A stretch of 64,000 bases of DNA from Marinomonas sp. TW1 (GCF_001625355.1 NZ_JSEE01000002.1:124001-188000), one strand, 5' to 3'; positions 44,260 to 53,858 are shown, counted from the first letter of the stretch. The notes: generated by a model from the letters alone, not told the origin. Numbers and translations: made by a program.

Positions 44260-46512
44260 TTAAATGTTAAAGGCTTTTTCTAAATAATTTAAAGCTTGCC
44301 AGAAGCCTTCTCCCGCATTTTTATGCCCTTGCCAAACTTCGGGAATAAACTGAACATTTGGCAAAGATTTGTCTAAAAGGCGCCCTAATTTTTTGAAATC
44401 AACATCACCTTCTCCAACCGTAATACCTTCTCCATCAGAGCCTTTAGCATCAACAATATGCATGTGAACAACATAGGGGGAAATTTTCTCTATAAACTCA
44501 TAAAGATCCCAACCATAGTAGTTACACGCCATCATGGTATGTGAAACATCCAAACACACTTTAAATCCTGTCGCCTCACAAAAGGCAACAATTTCATCAG
44601 CTGACACAAATAAATTATGGTAACTCTGACCGCCAAAGTGCCAAGGGAACGGTGGCATTGTTTGTATAGCTAACGTCACACCAGTAAAGTTAATTTTTTC
44701 TAAACTTTGTGCTAGCAATTGGTATTTCTCTGTAACTTGCTCAGGAGTTAAGAAGCCTTCACTGTTCCAACCGCCAGCATTTAATACGAGCGCGGGCGAT
44801 TGGGTTTTTGGAAAACGTTTTTTAACCTCGTTTGAATGGTCTACGACTTTTTGAAGCTCTTTGATCGAATGCTCACGATAATCAAAATCATAAGACGCTA
44901 AATCAAGTAAGTGATCTCCTTTAAAAAGTTCAGGGGCATGAATGGCTAAACCAAGCGTCGATACTTCTGGAATGAAATTAGCTAATTTCACTTCCAAATC
45001 TTTATAGGAAAGGTGAAATTCTACAAAATCTAGCTCAACGTCTTTACAGAGTTCTTGAAAATCATGGTACCGGACTGGTATGCCCACGGGACGGTTAAAA
45101 GCGTATTGAGCTTTCTTTTCAACCATGCCATCAAGGTCACTGTCGTAGAAAAGTGCCCCTTCTTCCACATCTCTAATACAAACACTACCAATAAGCTCCG
45201 ACATACGGTTAGGCTGCAACCCCTTCCCTGGGCCTTTTATGAGCAGGTCTTTAGCACTGATCAAATCACCTTTCTGAATATTACGTTTTGCAGCGACACT
45301 TTTAGCTAGAACCTCACGGTTTATTAGTTCACCCTGTGTCAACTCTCTAGCATCAGAGCGCCCCATCGACTCTTCAACTGCTCGGATATCATTCACCATA
45401 GAAACCAATTCATCTGGAAGTAAACTCACCTTATGGTCGTTTCCTTCTAAATTGCGGTCTAATGTGAAGTGCTTTTCTATCACACAAGCACCTAGTGTTA
45501 CAGCAGCTATTGTTACAGCCCAGCCACGCTCGTGACCAGAATAACCAACCAAACCATTAGTTTTACTCTTTAATGTTGGCAAATACTTAAGATTAACGTC
45601 CTTGAAAGGAGTTGGGTAAGTCGAGTTACAGTGTAAAAGTATAAAAGCGGCTTTTTTGCGCTGCAAAAATTGAACAGTTTTGTTGATTTCGTCTTCGGTT
45701 GACATGCCTGTTGAACAAATCATCGGCTTACCTGTTGCCGCTATCGCTTCCAATAACTGATAATTAGTAAAATCGGCCGAGGCAACTTTATAACCAGGTA
45801 AGCCATAATGTTCGAGTTTTGCCAAAGAGTCCATATCCCATGGAGTACATAATGGTGTTACACCCTGAGACTTACAGTAATCAAAAATTTCATAGAGTTC
45901 TTCGTCTTTAAGCTGAAAACGTGAGAGCAGATCAAGTGTGTACTCAGCCCCTAGGTCTTCTCCTGAAGAGGTGTTTTTACCTCCCTCTCCATAAAGTGAA
46001 GACATAGTCCGCATTTGAAACTTAACACAATCAACGTTCGCTTCCACAGCAAGATCAACCAGCTGTTTCGCCATCTCTATGCTACCTTGATGGTTATTTC
46101 CAATTTCAGCGATAAGGTATGAAGGGTCTTCAGCTGAGATACGTCGTCCATCAATTTCAATGAATTGGCTTCCAAGTGCTGCAACTGCAATAAGGTGCCC
46201 TGACTCATCAATTATAGGAACCGCTGTTTTTTTCTGCTTTAGAAAATCTTCTATTATAGAATTATCTACATCTAATGGAACAGAAAAACAGGCTCTATTC
46301 ATTAAATCTGCAATTGGAGTCTGAAGGCTAACTCCTTCAGACTCAATAACCTTTCTTCGAAAATCACCATCGGTAAAACTACCCAAAAGCTTATTATATT
46401 CATCTACTATAAAAAGTACTTTTGTCTTAGATGATTCTAATTTTTCAAGAGCATGCCTGACACTTGAAAATAGAGGCACTATATAAGCGCTAATACGTCT
46501 ATTTATAATCAC
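44260..46512 (-). CDS. Nonulosonic acid synthase fusion: CBS pair, NeuB, SAF and isomerase-like TIM barrel
   Basis: A 750-residue multidomain protein. Residues about 1-110 form a CBS pair (FIVDEYNKLLGSFTDGDFRR, AVPIIDESGHLIAVA). About 128-390 is a NeuB-type synthase condensing PEP with a hexose derivative: AEIGNNHQGS, VKFQ, CSTGMS, LHCNSTYPTP, GYSGHERG, IEKHFTLD. About 400-460 is the antifreeze-like SAF domain. About 475-750 is a sugar-isomerase/endonuclease IV-like barrel with likely metal ligands in AIHAPE, CLDVSHT, HMHIVDAKG and FIPEVW. NeuB alone is about 350 residues. The start is GTG at 46512 behind AAGGAG with 8-base spacing; an in-frame TTG at 46557 lacks one. It overlaps the acyltransferase gene by 14 bases. 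Confidence 0.85.
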   Translation of the reverse strand: MIINRRISAYIVPLFSSVRHALEKLESSKTKVLFIVDEYNKLLGSFTDGDFRRKVIESEGVSLQTPIADLMNRACFSVPLDVDNSIIEDFLKQKKTAVPIIDESGHLIAVAALGSQFIEIDGRRISAEDPSYLIAEIGNNHQGSIEMAKQLVDLAVEANVDCVKFQMRTMSSLYGEGGKNTSSGEDLGAEYTLDLLSRFQLKDEELYEIFDYCKSQGVTPLCTPWDMDSLAKLEHYGLPGYKVASADFTNYQLLEAIAATGKPMICSTGMSTEDEINKTVQFLQRKKAAFILLHCNSTYPTPFKDVNLKYLPTLKSKTNGLVGYSGHERGWAVTIAAVTLGACVIEKHFTLDRNLEGNDHKVSLLPDELVSMVNDIRAVEESMGRSDARELTQGELINREVLAKSVAAKRNIQKGDLISAKDLLIKGPGKGLQPNRMSELIGSVCIRDVEEGALFYDSDLDGMVEKKAQYAFNRPVGIPVRYHDFQELCKDVELDFVEFHLSYKDLEVKLANFIPEVSTLGLAIHAPELFKGDHLLDLASYDFDYREHSIKELQKVVDHSNEVKKRFPKTQSPALVLNAGGWNSEGFLTPEQVTEKYQLLAQSLEKINFTGVTLAIQTMPPFPWHFGGQSYHNLFVSADEIVAFCEATGFKVCLDVSHTMMACNYYGWDLYEFIEKISPYVVHMHIVDAKGSDGEGITVGEGDVDFKKLGRLLDKSLPNVQFIPEVWQGHKNAGEGFWQALNYLEKAFNI

Positions 46513-47581
46513 AATTTTTTCTCCTTCCCGAATATTTTTTCGCCATACGTCTTCCAAAAATAATAAATGGCACCTCTATAAATCTGTAAGAGAGATAAGA
46601 AAGACACACTAATAAAGTGCTACTAACCATGAATTTGATAGCATTATTTAAAATTAAAAAATCATTAACAATCCATAAAACACCCATATGAAGCAAATAC
46701 CAACTATACCCAACCTTCCCTATAAAAACCAAAGGTTTAAAGGCTAACCATTTAAAAAAAACATTCCCCTGCTGACAAGAAAAAATAACAACAGAAAAAA
46801 CAAAAGCAAAATAAAAAGACAAATACCTAAAGGAATAAAACTCAAACTTAAAACTTAAAAAGTTTCTAGAAACACATAAAACTAAAAAAATTATTGTAAA
46901 TAAAAACAAATAGAATATCGTCACTTCTAGCATCGCTCTGTGTTTTTCATAAAACTTAATAACTCCTCGCTCTTCAGAAAGAAGAGCAAATAACGCACCA
47001 ACAAAGAAAACATCAAAAAACTGAGAAAGCTTCTCAATATCAAGAAAAACCAAATCGAAATAAAAAACCTTAAACTCATTAAATAAATAAGCTAAGAAAT
47101 ATATAAACGAAAAAAAACCACCAAAAAAAACAACACTTACTTTATTTTTAAAATACAAAAAAACAACAAATGGCAAGAAGAGATAAAAGAAAAATTCAAC
47201 AGGTATAGTCCAGAAAATCCCATCCGCAGAAAAAAGTAAAAACTTACTATACACATCATCAACAATATATAAATATCGATAATTTTGCCCATAAAAAGCT
47301 TGATAGACGATTACCAAAAAAATCACTATATAATATAGCGGAGCAATTCTGAAATATCTTTTTATTATATAAGAAAAATACGAGTCGTTAGACTTTAAAT
47401 ATGATAATACAAGCAAATACCCACTAAGGCTAAAGAATAACATCACACCAACATGCCCAATACCATGAAAGTTAAGGAATTCTAACAAGTATTGATCTCT
47501 GCCAGAAGAGTGGCTAAGCCAAACTATCAGAACAGCAAGCCCTCGTAGCCCATCAAAATAAAAAAATCTTTCTTTATCCAT
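46499..47581 (-). CDS. Acyltransferase-3 family O-acyltransferase
   Basis: A 360-residue inner-membrane protein with about ten helices and the acyltransferase-3 signature: FYFDGLRGLAVLIVWLSHS at the N terminus (catalytic His), LFFSLSGYLLVLSYL, YFRIAPLYY, and GIFWTIPVEFFFYL. It probably O-acetylates a sugar of the surface polysaccharide. The ATG at 47581 fits the family; another lies five codons upstream. Its 3' end overlaps the nonulosonate synthase gene by 14 bases. A 305-bp AT-rich gap with no visible gene separates it from wzx, so it may have its own promoter. Confidence 0.88.
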   Translation of the reverse strand: MDKERFFYFDGLRGLAVLIVWLSHSSGRDQYLLEFLNFHGIGHVGVMLFFSLSGYLLVLSYLKSNDSYFSYIIKRYFRIAPLYYIVIFLVIVYQAFYGQNYRYLYIVDDVYSKFLLFSADGIFWTIPVEFFFYLFLPFVVFLYFKNKVSVVFFGGFFSFIYFLAYLFNEFKVFYFDLVFLDIEKLSQFFDVFFVGALFALLSEERGVIKFYEKHRAMLEVTIFYLFLFTIIFLVLCVSRNFLSFKFEFYSFRYLSFYFAFVFSVVIFSCQQGNVFFKWLAFKPLVFIGKVGYSWYLLHMGVLWIVNDFLILNNAIKFMVSSTLLVCLSYLSYRFIEVPFIIFGRRMAKKYSGRRKNCDYK

Positions 47582-47886
47582 TAATATACCACACATAAAA
47601 AATCATAAAATATATAAATCAAAAAAATAGCAACAGAAAAAACCTAATCTAATAGTTTATCTAATACAGTTTAGCCAGAGTTCATATAAATAGGGCTGAC
47701 ATATAGTTAGCAATAGAATCAACTAAGGTTAAAAATCAACCGACATCAAATAAGTTTTTTAAAAAAAATAAAAAAATAGCTTTGGATTCATCACTCACAT
47801 TAACTAAGAGTGTAAGTCTATGCTTTCTCTTCTAAATTAACCAATACAAAATTGACATATGATAGATCCGATCCCCCTAGAAAATA
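47582..47886. other. AT-rich intergenic gap between the acyltransferase and wzx
   Basis: About 300 bases, poly-A/T-rich, without a convincing gene on either strand. It interrupts an otherwise tightly packed gene set, so it may hold a promoter for the nonulosonate module or mark a junction where genes were exchanged. Confidence 0.4.
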
Positions 47887-49113
47887 TCATCTCTTTATTC
47901 CAGCACCATTCCATACAGAATAAACACCTAAGCGGTAAAGAAAAACAAATAAAAACACTGATACCGAATAAATAAAATACAACAAAAAAACACCAAAACT
48001 ACTAAGAAAAACAATACCAAAAAGGTAAATTGCCAGTGAAATAATATTCCCCCCCCCTAAAAGCAACATCTTATCCCTACAAACAAAAACTTTCATATAA
48101 ACTAAATACAATGAATTAAACAAGAAAGAAAGAGATAGAAAAAAATAAGCATAAAAATCAAAAACATACTTTTCTGGAGAAAAAAACTTAAAAAAGACAA
48201 ACGAGATAGAAGAAAAAACTATAAAAAACAAAAAAATCATAGATATGATTTTCTTTTCCTCTTTTTTAATAATTAATAAATCGCCAGTTCTATGAGCTGA
48301 AAGCAGCGTTGGAAGATATGAATTGTTTAGTGATTGCCCAACAACCATAAATGCAGAACAAACAGTAAAATAAAACCCATAAAAACCCAACTCGTCAGAT
48401 GTAAAATAAACTGAAATCAAAACTTTATCTAAGCCAATCTTGATAAGGTTAGATATCAGTTGTGGTATCATACGAGTACAATAAACTACAACCACCTTTA
48501 AGTGAAAAAAAGAAAATCTAGAAAAATCCCCCCCTATCAATCTCAAAACTAAAACCAACAATATTAAACTCGAAAAACCTACACCATACAATCTCCCCCA
48601 ATAACTATTCTCAATAAACACAAAGAGAACTGTAAGCACGGCCAAAAGAGAACTTTTTAAAAAATTAATTTTAAAATACATCTCCTTTTCACCGCTAACC
48701 ACCAAGTTTTTTATAAAAACAGAAAAAATAGAAAGAGACAAAGAAGATAAGAACAAATAAAGTGTATAAAATACTCCTTGATACCCCCCAAAAAAAAGAA
48801 CAAAAAACAAATAACAACCAATAACTAAAAACGAAGAAATAAAAACTAAAAAAATAGAAGAAGAATATATTTTTTTATATTCATCATCCTCAACTCTACC
48901 TTTATCCCGAACCAATATAGAAGCAACACCAAAACTTGATAAACTAGATAAAATAGAAACAATAGAAACAAAAAGAATACTCTTACCAAAATCTTCGGGA
49001 GTAAGCATGTAAACTATAGCTAGCGTCGAAGCAGTAGGAAAAATTTTTGTCACACCTTCTGACATTAAGTAAATGACCAGAGTTCTTTGACATTTAATTG
49101 AGAAATTAATCAC
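47887..49113 (-). CDS. Wzx-type polysaccharide flippase (contains a G9 tract)
   Basis: A 408-residue membrane protein with about 12 helices, of the oligosaccharide flippase/MATE-like (MOP) superfamily; it should move lipid-linked repeat units across the inner membrane. Family-like parts are MSEGVTKIFPTASTLAIVYMLTPEDFG near the N terminus (split over about 17-43) and LDKVLISVYFTSDELGFYGFYF near 230. The start is GTG at 49113 behind AGGAAG; it overlaps manB by 8 bases. G9 at 48049-48057 (codons for LGGGN near residues 352-356) could frameshift the C-terminal helices; a G7 run lies at 48528-48534. Confidence 0.87.
   Translation of the reverse strand: MINFSIKCQRTLVIYLMSEGVTKIFPTASTLAIVYMLTPEDFGKSILFVSIVSILSSLSSFGVASILVRDKGRVEDDEYKKIYSSSIFLVFISSFLVIGCYLFFVLFFGGYQGVFYTLYLFLSSLSLSIFSVFIKNLVVSGEKEMYFKINFLKSSLLAVLTVLFVFIENSYWGRLYGVGFSSLILLVLVLRLIGGDFSRFSFFHLKVVVVYCTRMIPQLISNLIKIGLDKVLISVYFTSDELGFYGFYFTVCSAFMVVGQSLNNSYLPTLLSAHRTGDLLIIKKEEKKIISMIFLFFIVFSSISFVFFKFFSPEKYVFDFYAYFFLSLSFLFNSLYLVYMKVFVCRDKMLLLGGGNIISLAIYLFGIVFLSSFGVFLLYFIYSVSVFLFVFLYRLGVYSVWNGAGIKR
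48049..48057 (-). repeat. Nine-base G tract inside wzx
   Basis: G9 on the coding strand near the 3' quarter of the flippase gene; frame intact at this length. A shorter G7 tract lies upstream in the same gene at 48528-48534. Confidence 0.95.
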
Positions 49114-50599
49114 TTAGCACTTCCTTTAACCAAAAATAAGCTACGCTTAACTTCTTATAAGCCAATTCTGCTGAATTTGTTTCTATATACACTCTTATTT
49201 CAGGGGCATTCCCTGAAGCTCTAAAATGCACAACATCATTATTGCTTAGAAAAATTCTTAACCCATCTATTTCATCAATAGCGTTGATATGCAGACCTCT
49301 TGTATTGCTATCAATATGACTAAGTAGACTATCTTGCATTGCAGTATCAGACTTTAGACTCTTAATAAAAGCAAGACTTACTTTTGTTGCAATATTTTCA
49401 ATCCGATCACTCGCGGTATATCTTGCTTCAAAGTTTTCAGATAAACAGCTGATAGGCTTCCCCTCTTCATGAGACAAAGCAAAAACAATAAGAGCGGGCA
49501 GTATTGAATCTCTCGTCGGTAAGGTCTTCAACATTTGCTGGTTCAGGAGTATGTCTGATCCGACCAAAAAACCACCATTCGCTTCGTAACCAACAATACT
49601 GGAGCTTTTATTCGATTTCGCTAATTTCTCCATCCCCTCAATTACATAGGGAGAGCCTATCTTAGTTCTTACACTGACTCTTGCTGGTTGCAGCTTCTGC
49701 CCTTCCAGTTCCAAAACAGAGTTCACATTCACCGGTGCAGCCACATGAGTAGCTTGTAAATAATCCGCACACAACACACCAAGAATATCGCCTCGCAACC
49801 ATTCACCTTTTTCGTTGGCAATAAGCGGCCTATCACCATCACCATCCGTCGAGACAATGGCATCCAGTGAATAGTCTTTCGCCCAATTCAATCCTTTTTG
49901 TACATCTTCTTGCGACACAGCTTCGGTATCAATTGGCACAAAGGTATCAGTTCGCTCTAACGAAACTACTTCAGCACCAAAGTGCACTAAAAGATCTTTA
50001 ATGACATCACGGGCAACACTGGAATGCTCATATACACCAACACGCTTTCCTTGCAGCATGTTTCTTGGAAACAAGGTTGTGTACCGCTGTTTAAATAACG
50101 CCATCGCTGAGGTGTTTATTTTCGGTAGAGTAAAATACGCCACTTGGTCTGCAATTGATTCGGGAATCTCAACATTACCCTCCAAGATAGCCGCTTCATC
50201 CATTTTGCTTATTTCGCCATCAGGTCGATAAAACTTAATACCATTACGATCAAAGGGAATGTGGCTGCCGGTAATCATCACGGCCGGCATACTGTTTTGC
50301 ATTGCATAAAAAGCAAGAGCGGGCGTTGGTAAATCACCACAGTATACTACTTCGACTCCATACGGCTCAGCAGCAAGTATACAAGCCTTGGCAATATCTG
50401 GACTACTAGGACGCAAATCGATTCCTATCGCTACTCGATTAGCAGTATGGCAAACAGTTTGTAAAAACGAGCGCACAAAAGCAAAGCATAAGGCAGGAGT
50501 AAGATCCTTCACCAAACCTCGAACTCCACTCGTTCCAAACGCAACACCTAATTCATCACTAAGCTGTTGTACTTTCATGGCTTTTAACGTCATATTCAT
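49106..50599 (-). CDS. manB: Phosphomannomutase / phosphohexomutase
   Basis: A 497-residue alpha-D-phosphohexomutase converting mannose-6-phosphate to mannose-1-phosphate for GDP-mannose. The phosphoserine is S112 in ITGSHIPFDRNG, the metal loop is DGDGDR at 252-257, and the sugar-binding loop GYEANGGFLVGSD follows. The phosphate-binding end is FRASGNAPEIRVYIE. Its ATG overlaps the manC stop (TAATG), and its end overlaps wzx. In the active site GSHIPFDRNG differs a little from the common TASHNP, as in CpsG relatives that keep GSH. Glucose-1-phosphate activity cannot be ruled out. Confidence 0.9.
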   Translation of the reverse strand: MNMTLKAMKVQQLSDELGVAFGTSGVRGLVKDLTPALCFAFVRSFLQTVCHTANRVAIGIDLRPSSPDIAKACILAAEPYGVEVVYCGDLPTPALAFYAMQNSMPAVMITGSHIPFDRNGIKFYRPDGEISKMDEAAILEGNVEIPESIADQVAYFTLPKINTSAMALFKQRYTTLFPRNMLQGKRVGVYEHSSVARDVIKDLLVHFGAEVVSLERTDTFVPIDTEAVSQEDVQKGLNWAKDYSLDAIVSTDGDGDRPLIANEKGEWLRGDILGVLCADYLQATHVAAPVNVNSVLELEGQKLQPARVSVRTKIGSPYVIEGMEKLAKSNKSSSIVGYEANGGFLVGSDILLNQQMLKTLPTRDSILPALIVFALSHEEGKPISCLSENFEARYTASDRIENIATKVSLAFIKSLKSDTAMQDSLLSHIDSNTRGLHINAIDEIDGLRIFLSNNDVVHFRASGNAPEIRVYIETNSAELAYKKLSVAYFWLKEVLSD

Positions 50600-51996
50600 T
50601 ATCGCCCGTATCGATCGCTGAAGCGTACGATATCATCTTCGCCCAAATAACTACCAGACTGAACTTCCACCAGCTCTAAAGGAATTTTGCCCGGGTTTTC
50701 CAAAGCATGAACCACACCAACAGGAATGTAAGTGGATTCATTCTCAGTCAGTAAAATTTCACTTTCACCGTTTTGCACTTTGGCGGTGCCAGACACCACA
50801 ACCCAATGCTCGGCACGATGGTGATGCATTTGCACACTCAGCTTCTCACCTGGCTTAACCATGATACGCTTCACTTGGTGACGATCGCCTAGATCTACCG
50901 TTTCATAGGTACCCCAAGGTCTATGCACAGTTGTATGAAACATGTGCTCTTCGCGATTTTCTTGTTTAATTCGCTTAACTATTTTCTTCACATCTTGTGC
51001 TTGGTTTTTATCCATTATCAAAACAACATCCGCTGTTTCGACAATAACCAAGTCCTTAACGCCCACAGCCGCCACCAAACGAGACTCTGAGCGAACCAAA
51101 CAGTTATGAGTACCTTCCGCCATTACATCGCCAAGTAAAACATTCTGATCGGCGTCTTTATCGGAATAATCGTACAAAGCATCCCAGGCACCAATATCAC
51201 TCCAATCTCCAGCATATGGAACCACTATGGCTTTATTGGTCGGTTCCATAACAGCAAAATCAACGGACTCTTCAGGACATTGAGCAAAAAGTTCAGCATC
51301 AATACGAACAAAATCCATATCTTCATTCCGATTTTCATAAGCCGCTATGACGGCATCAGCGATGTCTTTTCTATATGAAGAAAGTTCTGCTAGGTAAGTA
51401 TCGGCTTGGAATAAGAACATGCCGCTGTTCCATAGGTAATCACCCGAAGCAAGATACGCTTCGGCTTTCTCTACATCTGGCTTTTCAACAAACTCTGCCA
51501 CTTGGTAATCGCCCGCTGAACGAATGTAGCCATAGCCAGTTTCAGGACGAGTGGGCTGTACCCCAAAGGTTACTAGAGTATCCAACTTAGCAAGCTCTGC
51601 AGCTTTTAAAATACTGGCTTCAAAAGCAACAAGATCACGAATAACATGATCGGCAGGCAGAACCAACATAAGGGCATCAGCACCGTATGTTTGCTTCACT
51701 TCCAATGCCGCTAACGCAATGGCTGGTGCCGTATTACGGCCCTCTGGCTCCAGAACAATGCTTGAGTTTTTAACACCGATGGATTGTAGCTGTTGTGCGA
51801 TAAGAAATCGGTGATCCTCATTACACACTACAATAGGATCTGCCACATCAAGAGAAGCGGTACGAAGGAGCGTTTGCTGCAGGAGACTAAATTCCTGATC
51901 AGTCAGAGGTAAGCATTGTTTAGGGAAGTGCTCACGAGAAAGCGGCCAAAGGCGGCTACCGACACCGCCAGACAAAATTACTGGTATAAGCTTCAT
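50599..51996 (-). CDS. manC: Mannose-1-phosphate guanylyltransferase / mannose-6-phosphate isomerase
   Basis: A 465-residue bifunctional type II PMI/GMP enzyme. The N-terminal nucleotidyltransferase has ILSGGVGSRLWPLSREHFPKQ (about 7-27, read in two parts) and FVEKPD. The C-terminal cupin isomerase domain has RPWGTYE, KPGEKLSVQMHHHRAEHW with metal ligands, and a normal end. AAGGA precedes the ATG. Together with manB it supplies GDP-mannose. It is 20 bases downstream of ugd. A defective copy lies 18 kb away in the same direction. Confidence 0.96.
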   Translation of the reverse strand: MKLIPVILSGGVGSRLWPLSREHFPKQCLPLTDQEFSLLQQTLLRTASLDVADPIVVCNEDHRFLIAQQLQSIGVKNSSIVLEPEGRNTAPAIALAALEVKQTYGADALMLVLPADHVIRDLVAFEASILKAAELAKLDTLVTFGVQPTRPETGYGYIRSAGDYQVAEFVEKPDVEKAEAYLASGDYLWNSGMFLFQADTYLAELSSYRKDIADAVIAAYENRNEDMDFVRIDAELFAQCPEESVDFAVMEPTNKAIVVPYAGDWSDIGAWDALYDYSDKDADQNVLLGDVMAEGTHNCLVRSESRLVAAVGVKDLVIVETADVVLIMDKNQAQDVKKIVKRIKQENREEHMFHTTVHRPWGTYETVDLGDRHQVKRIMVKPGEKLSVQMHHHRAEHWVVVSGTAKVQNGESEILLTENESTYIPVGVVHALENPGKIPLELVEVQSGSYLGEDDIVRFSDRYGR

Positions 51997-52016
51997 ATTA
52001 AATCCTTACATTCGCT

Positions 52017-53216
52017 CTAGTCATTTCCAAACAGATCACGGGTATAGACTTTATCCATCACATCACTCAAAACGCTGTCTTGTCTGTTGGCGATAATCAC
52101 ATCAGAGATAACTTTAAACTCTTCTAAATTCTTCATAACTTTTGAATGAAAAAAGTCTACTTTTTCTAATACAGGCTCATAGATTACTACCTCAATGCCC
52201 TTGGCCTTAATACGTTTCATCACCCCCTGAATGGCCGACGCTCTAAAGTTGTCACTGCCCGACTTCATCACAAGACGGTAAATACCAACCACTTTAGGGT
52301 TGCGCTTAAGAACAGAGTCAGCAATGAAGTCTTTACGCGTGGAATTTGAATCCACAATGGCACGAATCAGATTATTAGGCACATCTTGATAATTCGCCAA
52401 TAGCTGTTTGGTGTCTTTTGGCAAACAATAGCCACCGTAACCAAAACTTGGGTTGTTGTAGTGGTTACCAATGCGCGGGTCTAATGACACACCGTCAATG
52501 ATTTGCTTGGTATCTAGATCATGAGATTCACAGTAGGTGTCTAGCTCGTTGAAATAGGCAACACGAAGGGCCAAATAGGTATTAGAAAACAGCTTAACGG
52601 CTTCAGCTTCTGTACTGTCAGTAAAGAGGATATCGATCTCGTCTTTTAGAGTGCCTTGTTTGAGTAAGTTTGCGAACACTTCTGCACGCTGACTACGTTC
52701 CCCCACAATGATTCGTGATGGGTATAAGTTGTCATACAAGGCTTTGCCTTCACGTAAAAACTCAGGTGAAAAAAATATGTTCGCAGTGTTGAATTTTTCA
52801 TTCACGCTTTTGGTGTAACCCACTGGCACCGTGGATTTGATCACCATAACCGCATTTGGGTTAACGGCTAGTACGTCCTGAATAACACTTTCGACAGACT
52901 TGGTATTGAAGTAGTTTGTCGTTGGATCGTAATCAGTTGGCGTTGCAATAATGACAAATTCAGCGTTTTTATAGGCTGCTTGCTTATCTAGCGTGGCGGC
53001 AAAATTTAGTGTTTTATTAGCTAAAAAATTTTCTATTTCCGTATCGACAATCGGTGACTGCTTGTTGTTCAGCATAGCGACTTTTTCAGGAACAATGTCC
53101 ACTGCTATGACATCATTATGTTGAGCCAATAACATCGCATTCGATAGACCTACATACCCCGTTCCGGCAATGGTGATTTTATATTTTTTAACATGTTTCA
53201 TCTCATTTCTCATCAT
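52017..53216 (-). CDS. ugd: UDP-glucose 6-dehydrogenase
   Basis: A 399-residue nucleotide-sugar dehydrogenase oxidising UDP-glucose to UDP-glucuronate. The NAD motif is [14 protein letters not shown] near the N terminus, with [21 protein letters not shown] and the catalytic Cys (about residue 264) in [13 protein letters not shown]. The overall pattern resembles the short Ugd type of E. coli and Gram-positives. In-frame ATG codons at 53216, 53213 and 53201 are all possible starts; the last matches short family N termini better. It follows the MarR-type regulator by 57 bases in the same direction. Confidence 0.94.
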   Translation of the reverse strand: MMRNEMKHVKKYKITIAGTGYVGLSNAMLLAQHNDVIAVDIVPEKVAMLNNKQSPIVDTEIENFLANKTLNFAATLDKQAAYKNAEFVIIATPTDYDPTTNYFNTKSVESVIQDVLAVNPNAVMVIKSTVPVGYTKSVNEKFNTANIFFSPEFLREGKALYDNLYPSRIIVGERSQRAEVFANLLKQGTLKDEIDILFTDSTEAEAVKLFSNTYLALRVAYFNELDTYCESHDLDTKQIIDGVSLDPRIGNHYNNPSFGYGGYCLPKDTKQLLANYQDVPNNLIRAIVDSNSTRKDFIADSVLKRNPKVVGIYRLVMKSGSDNFRASAIQGVMKRIKAKGIEVVIYEPVLEKVDFFHSKVMKNLEEFKVISDVIIANRQDSVLSDVMDKVYTRDLFGND

Positions 53217-53273
53217 CAGATTACTACTTAGTCCTTCGCCTTACCTTACCTGACCTACATGATATCTTGCGAA

Positions 53274-53594
53274 TTAATGTTTTACTTCTCGTCGAAGCTG
53301 CTCTATCTCTTTTTCCAGTGCCTCGTATTCCGCCACTTTTCTTTTCAAAAACCGCTGAGTCAGAGATACTTTTTCCTCAATACCCTTTGGCGTTAATAGG
53401 TATAAATAACCCACTTTATTCGTATTGTTTTTAAAGTTCTCTGCTTTGATCAAGCCTTTTTCGACCAAGGCTTTTAAGCAGAAGTTTGTTTTACCTAAAC
53501 TGATGCCTAAACGCTTGGCTAGCTCTCGTTGACTGATGTCTGAGTCTTGCTCAAGCTCTTTTAAAATTTTGTAACGACTTTCTTCATCTAACAT
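53274..53594 (-). CDS. MarR-family EPS-associated transcriptional regulator
   Basis: A 106-residue protein with a winged helix-turn-helix (SQRELAKRLGISLGKTNFCLKALVEKGLIKAENF is spread over about residues 21-54) and a C-terminal coiled coil (KRKVAEYEALEKEIEQLRREV). It matches the small MarR-like regulators that stand at the head of exopolysaccharide gene clusters. It is the first gene of the minus-strand polysaccharide operon, directly before ugd, so it probably controls that operon or its elongation. Its target site was not identified. Confidence 0.87.
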   Translation of the reverse strand: MLDEESRYKILKELEQDSDISQRELAKRLGISLGKTNFCLKALVEKGLIKAENFKNNTNKVGYLYLLTPKGIEEKVSLTQRFLKRKVAEYEALEKEIEQLRREVKH

Positions 53595-53858
53595 GTAAGC
53601 GCCTTATGAGTAAGATGCTATTAATAACAAACGAATATGGACAATAATAATGAAGAGATCAGTAAAAACTGATTTAAAAGGAAAGAGGGCAAATGTTTGA
53701 TCGCTTGTACCATCCCTCTAAGCTTCTCAGTGAACATCCTATCCCGTTCATTTGCTGAACAAGCTTAAATGAGAATGGATAATAATGCAAAGAATGTGTT
53801 TGAAAAGAGTTTGTAAAATGGACGTTTTTGGGGCTCGTAGCGAAAGAGACAAGTTATC

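Noticed and set aside
53595..53858. JUMPstart/ops element before the polysaccharide operon
   Set aside because: No GGCGGTAGC-type sequence was found on the coding strand upstream of the regulator-ugd genes or upstream of wzi.
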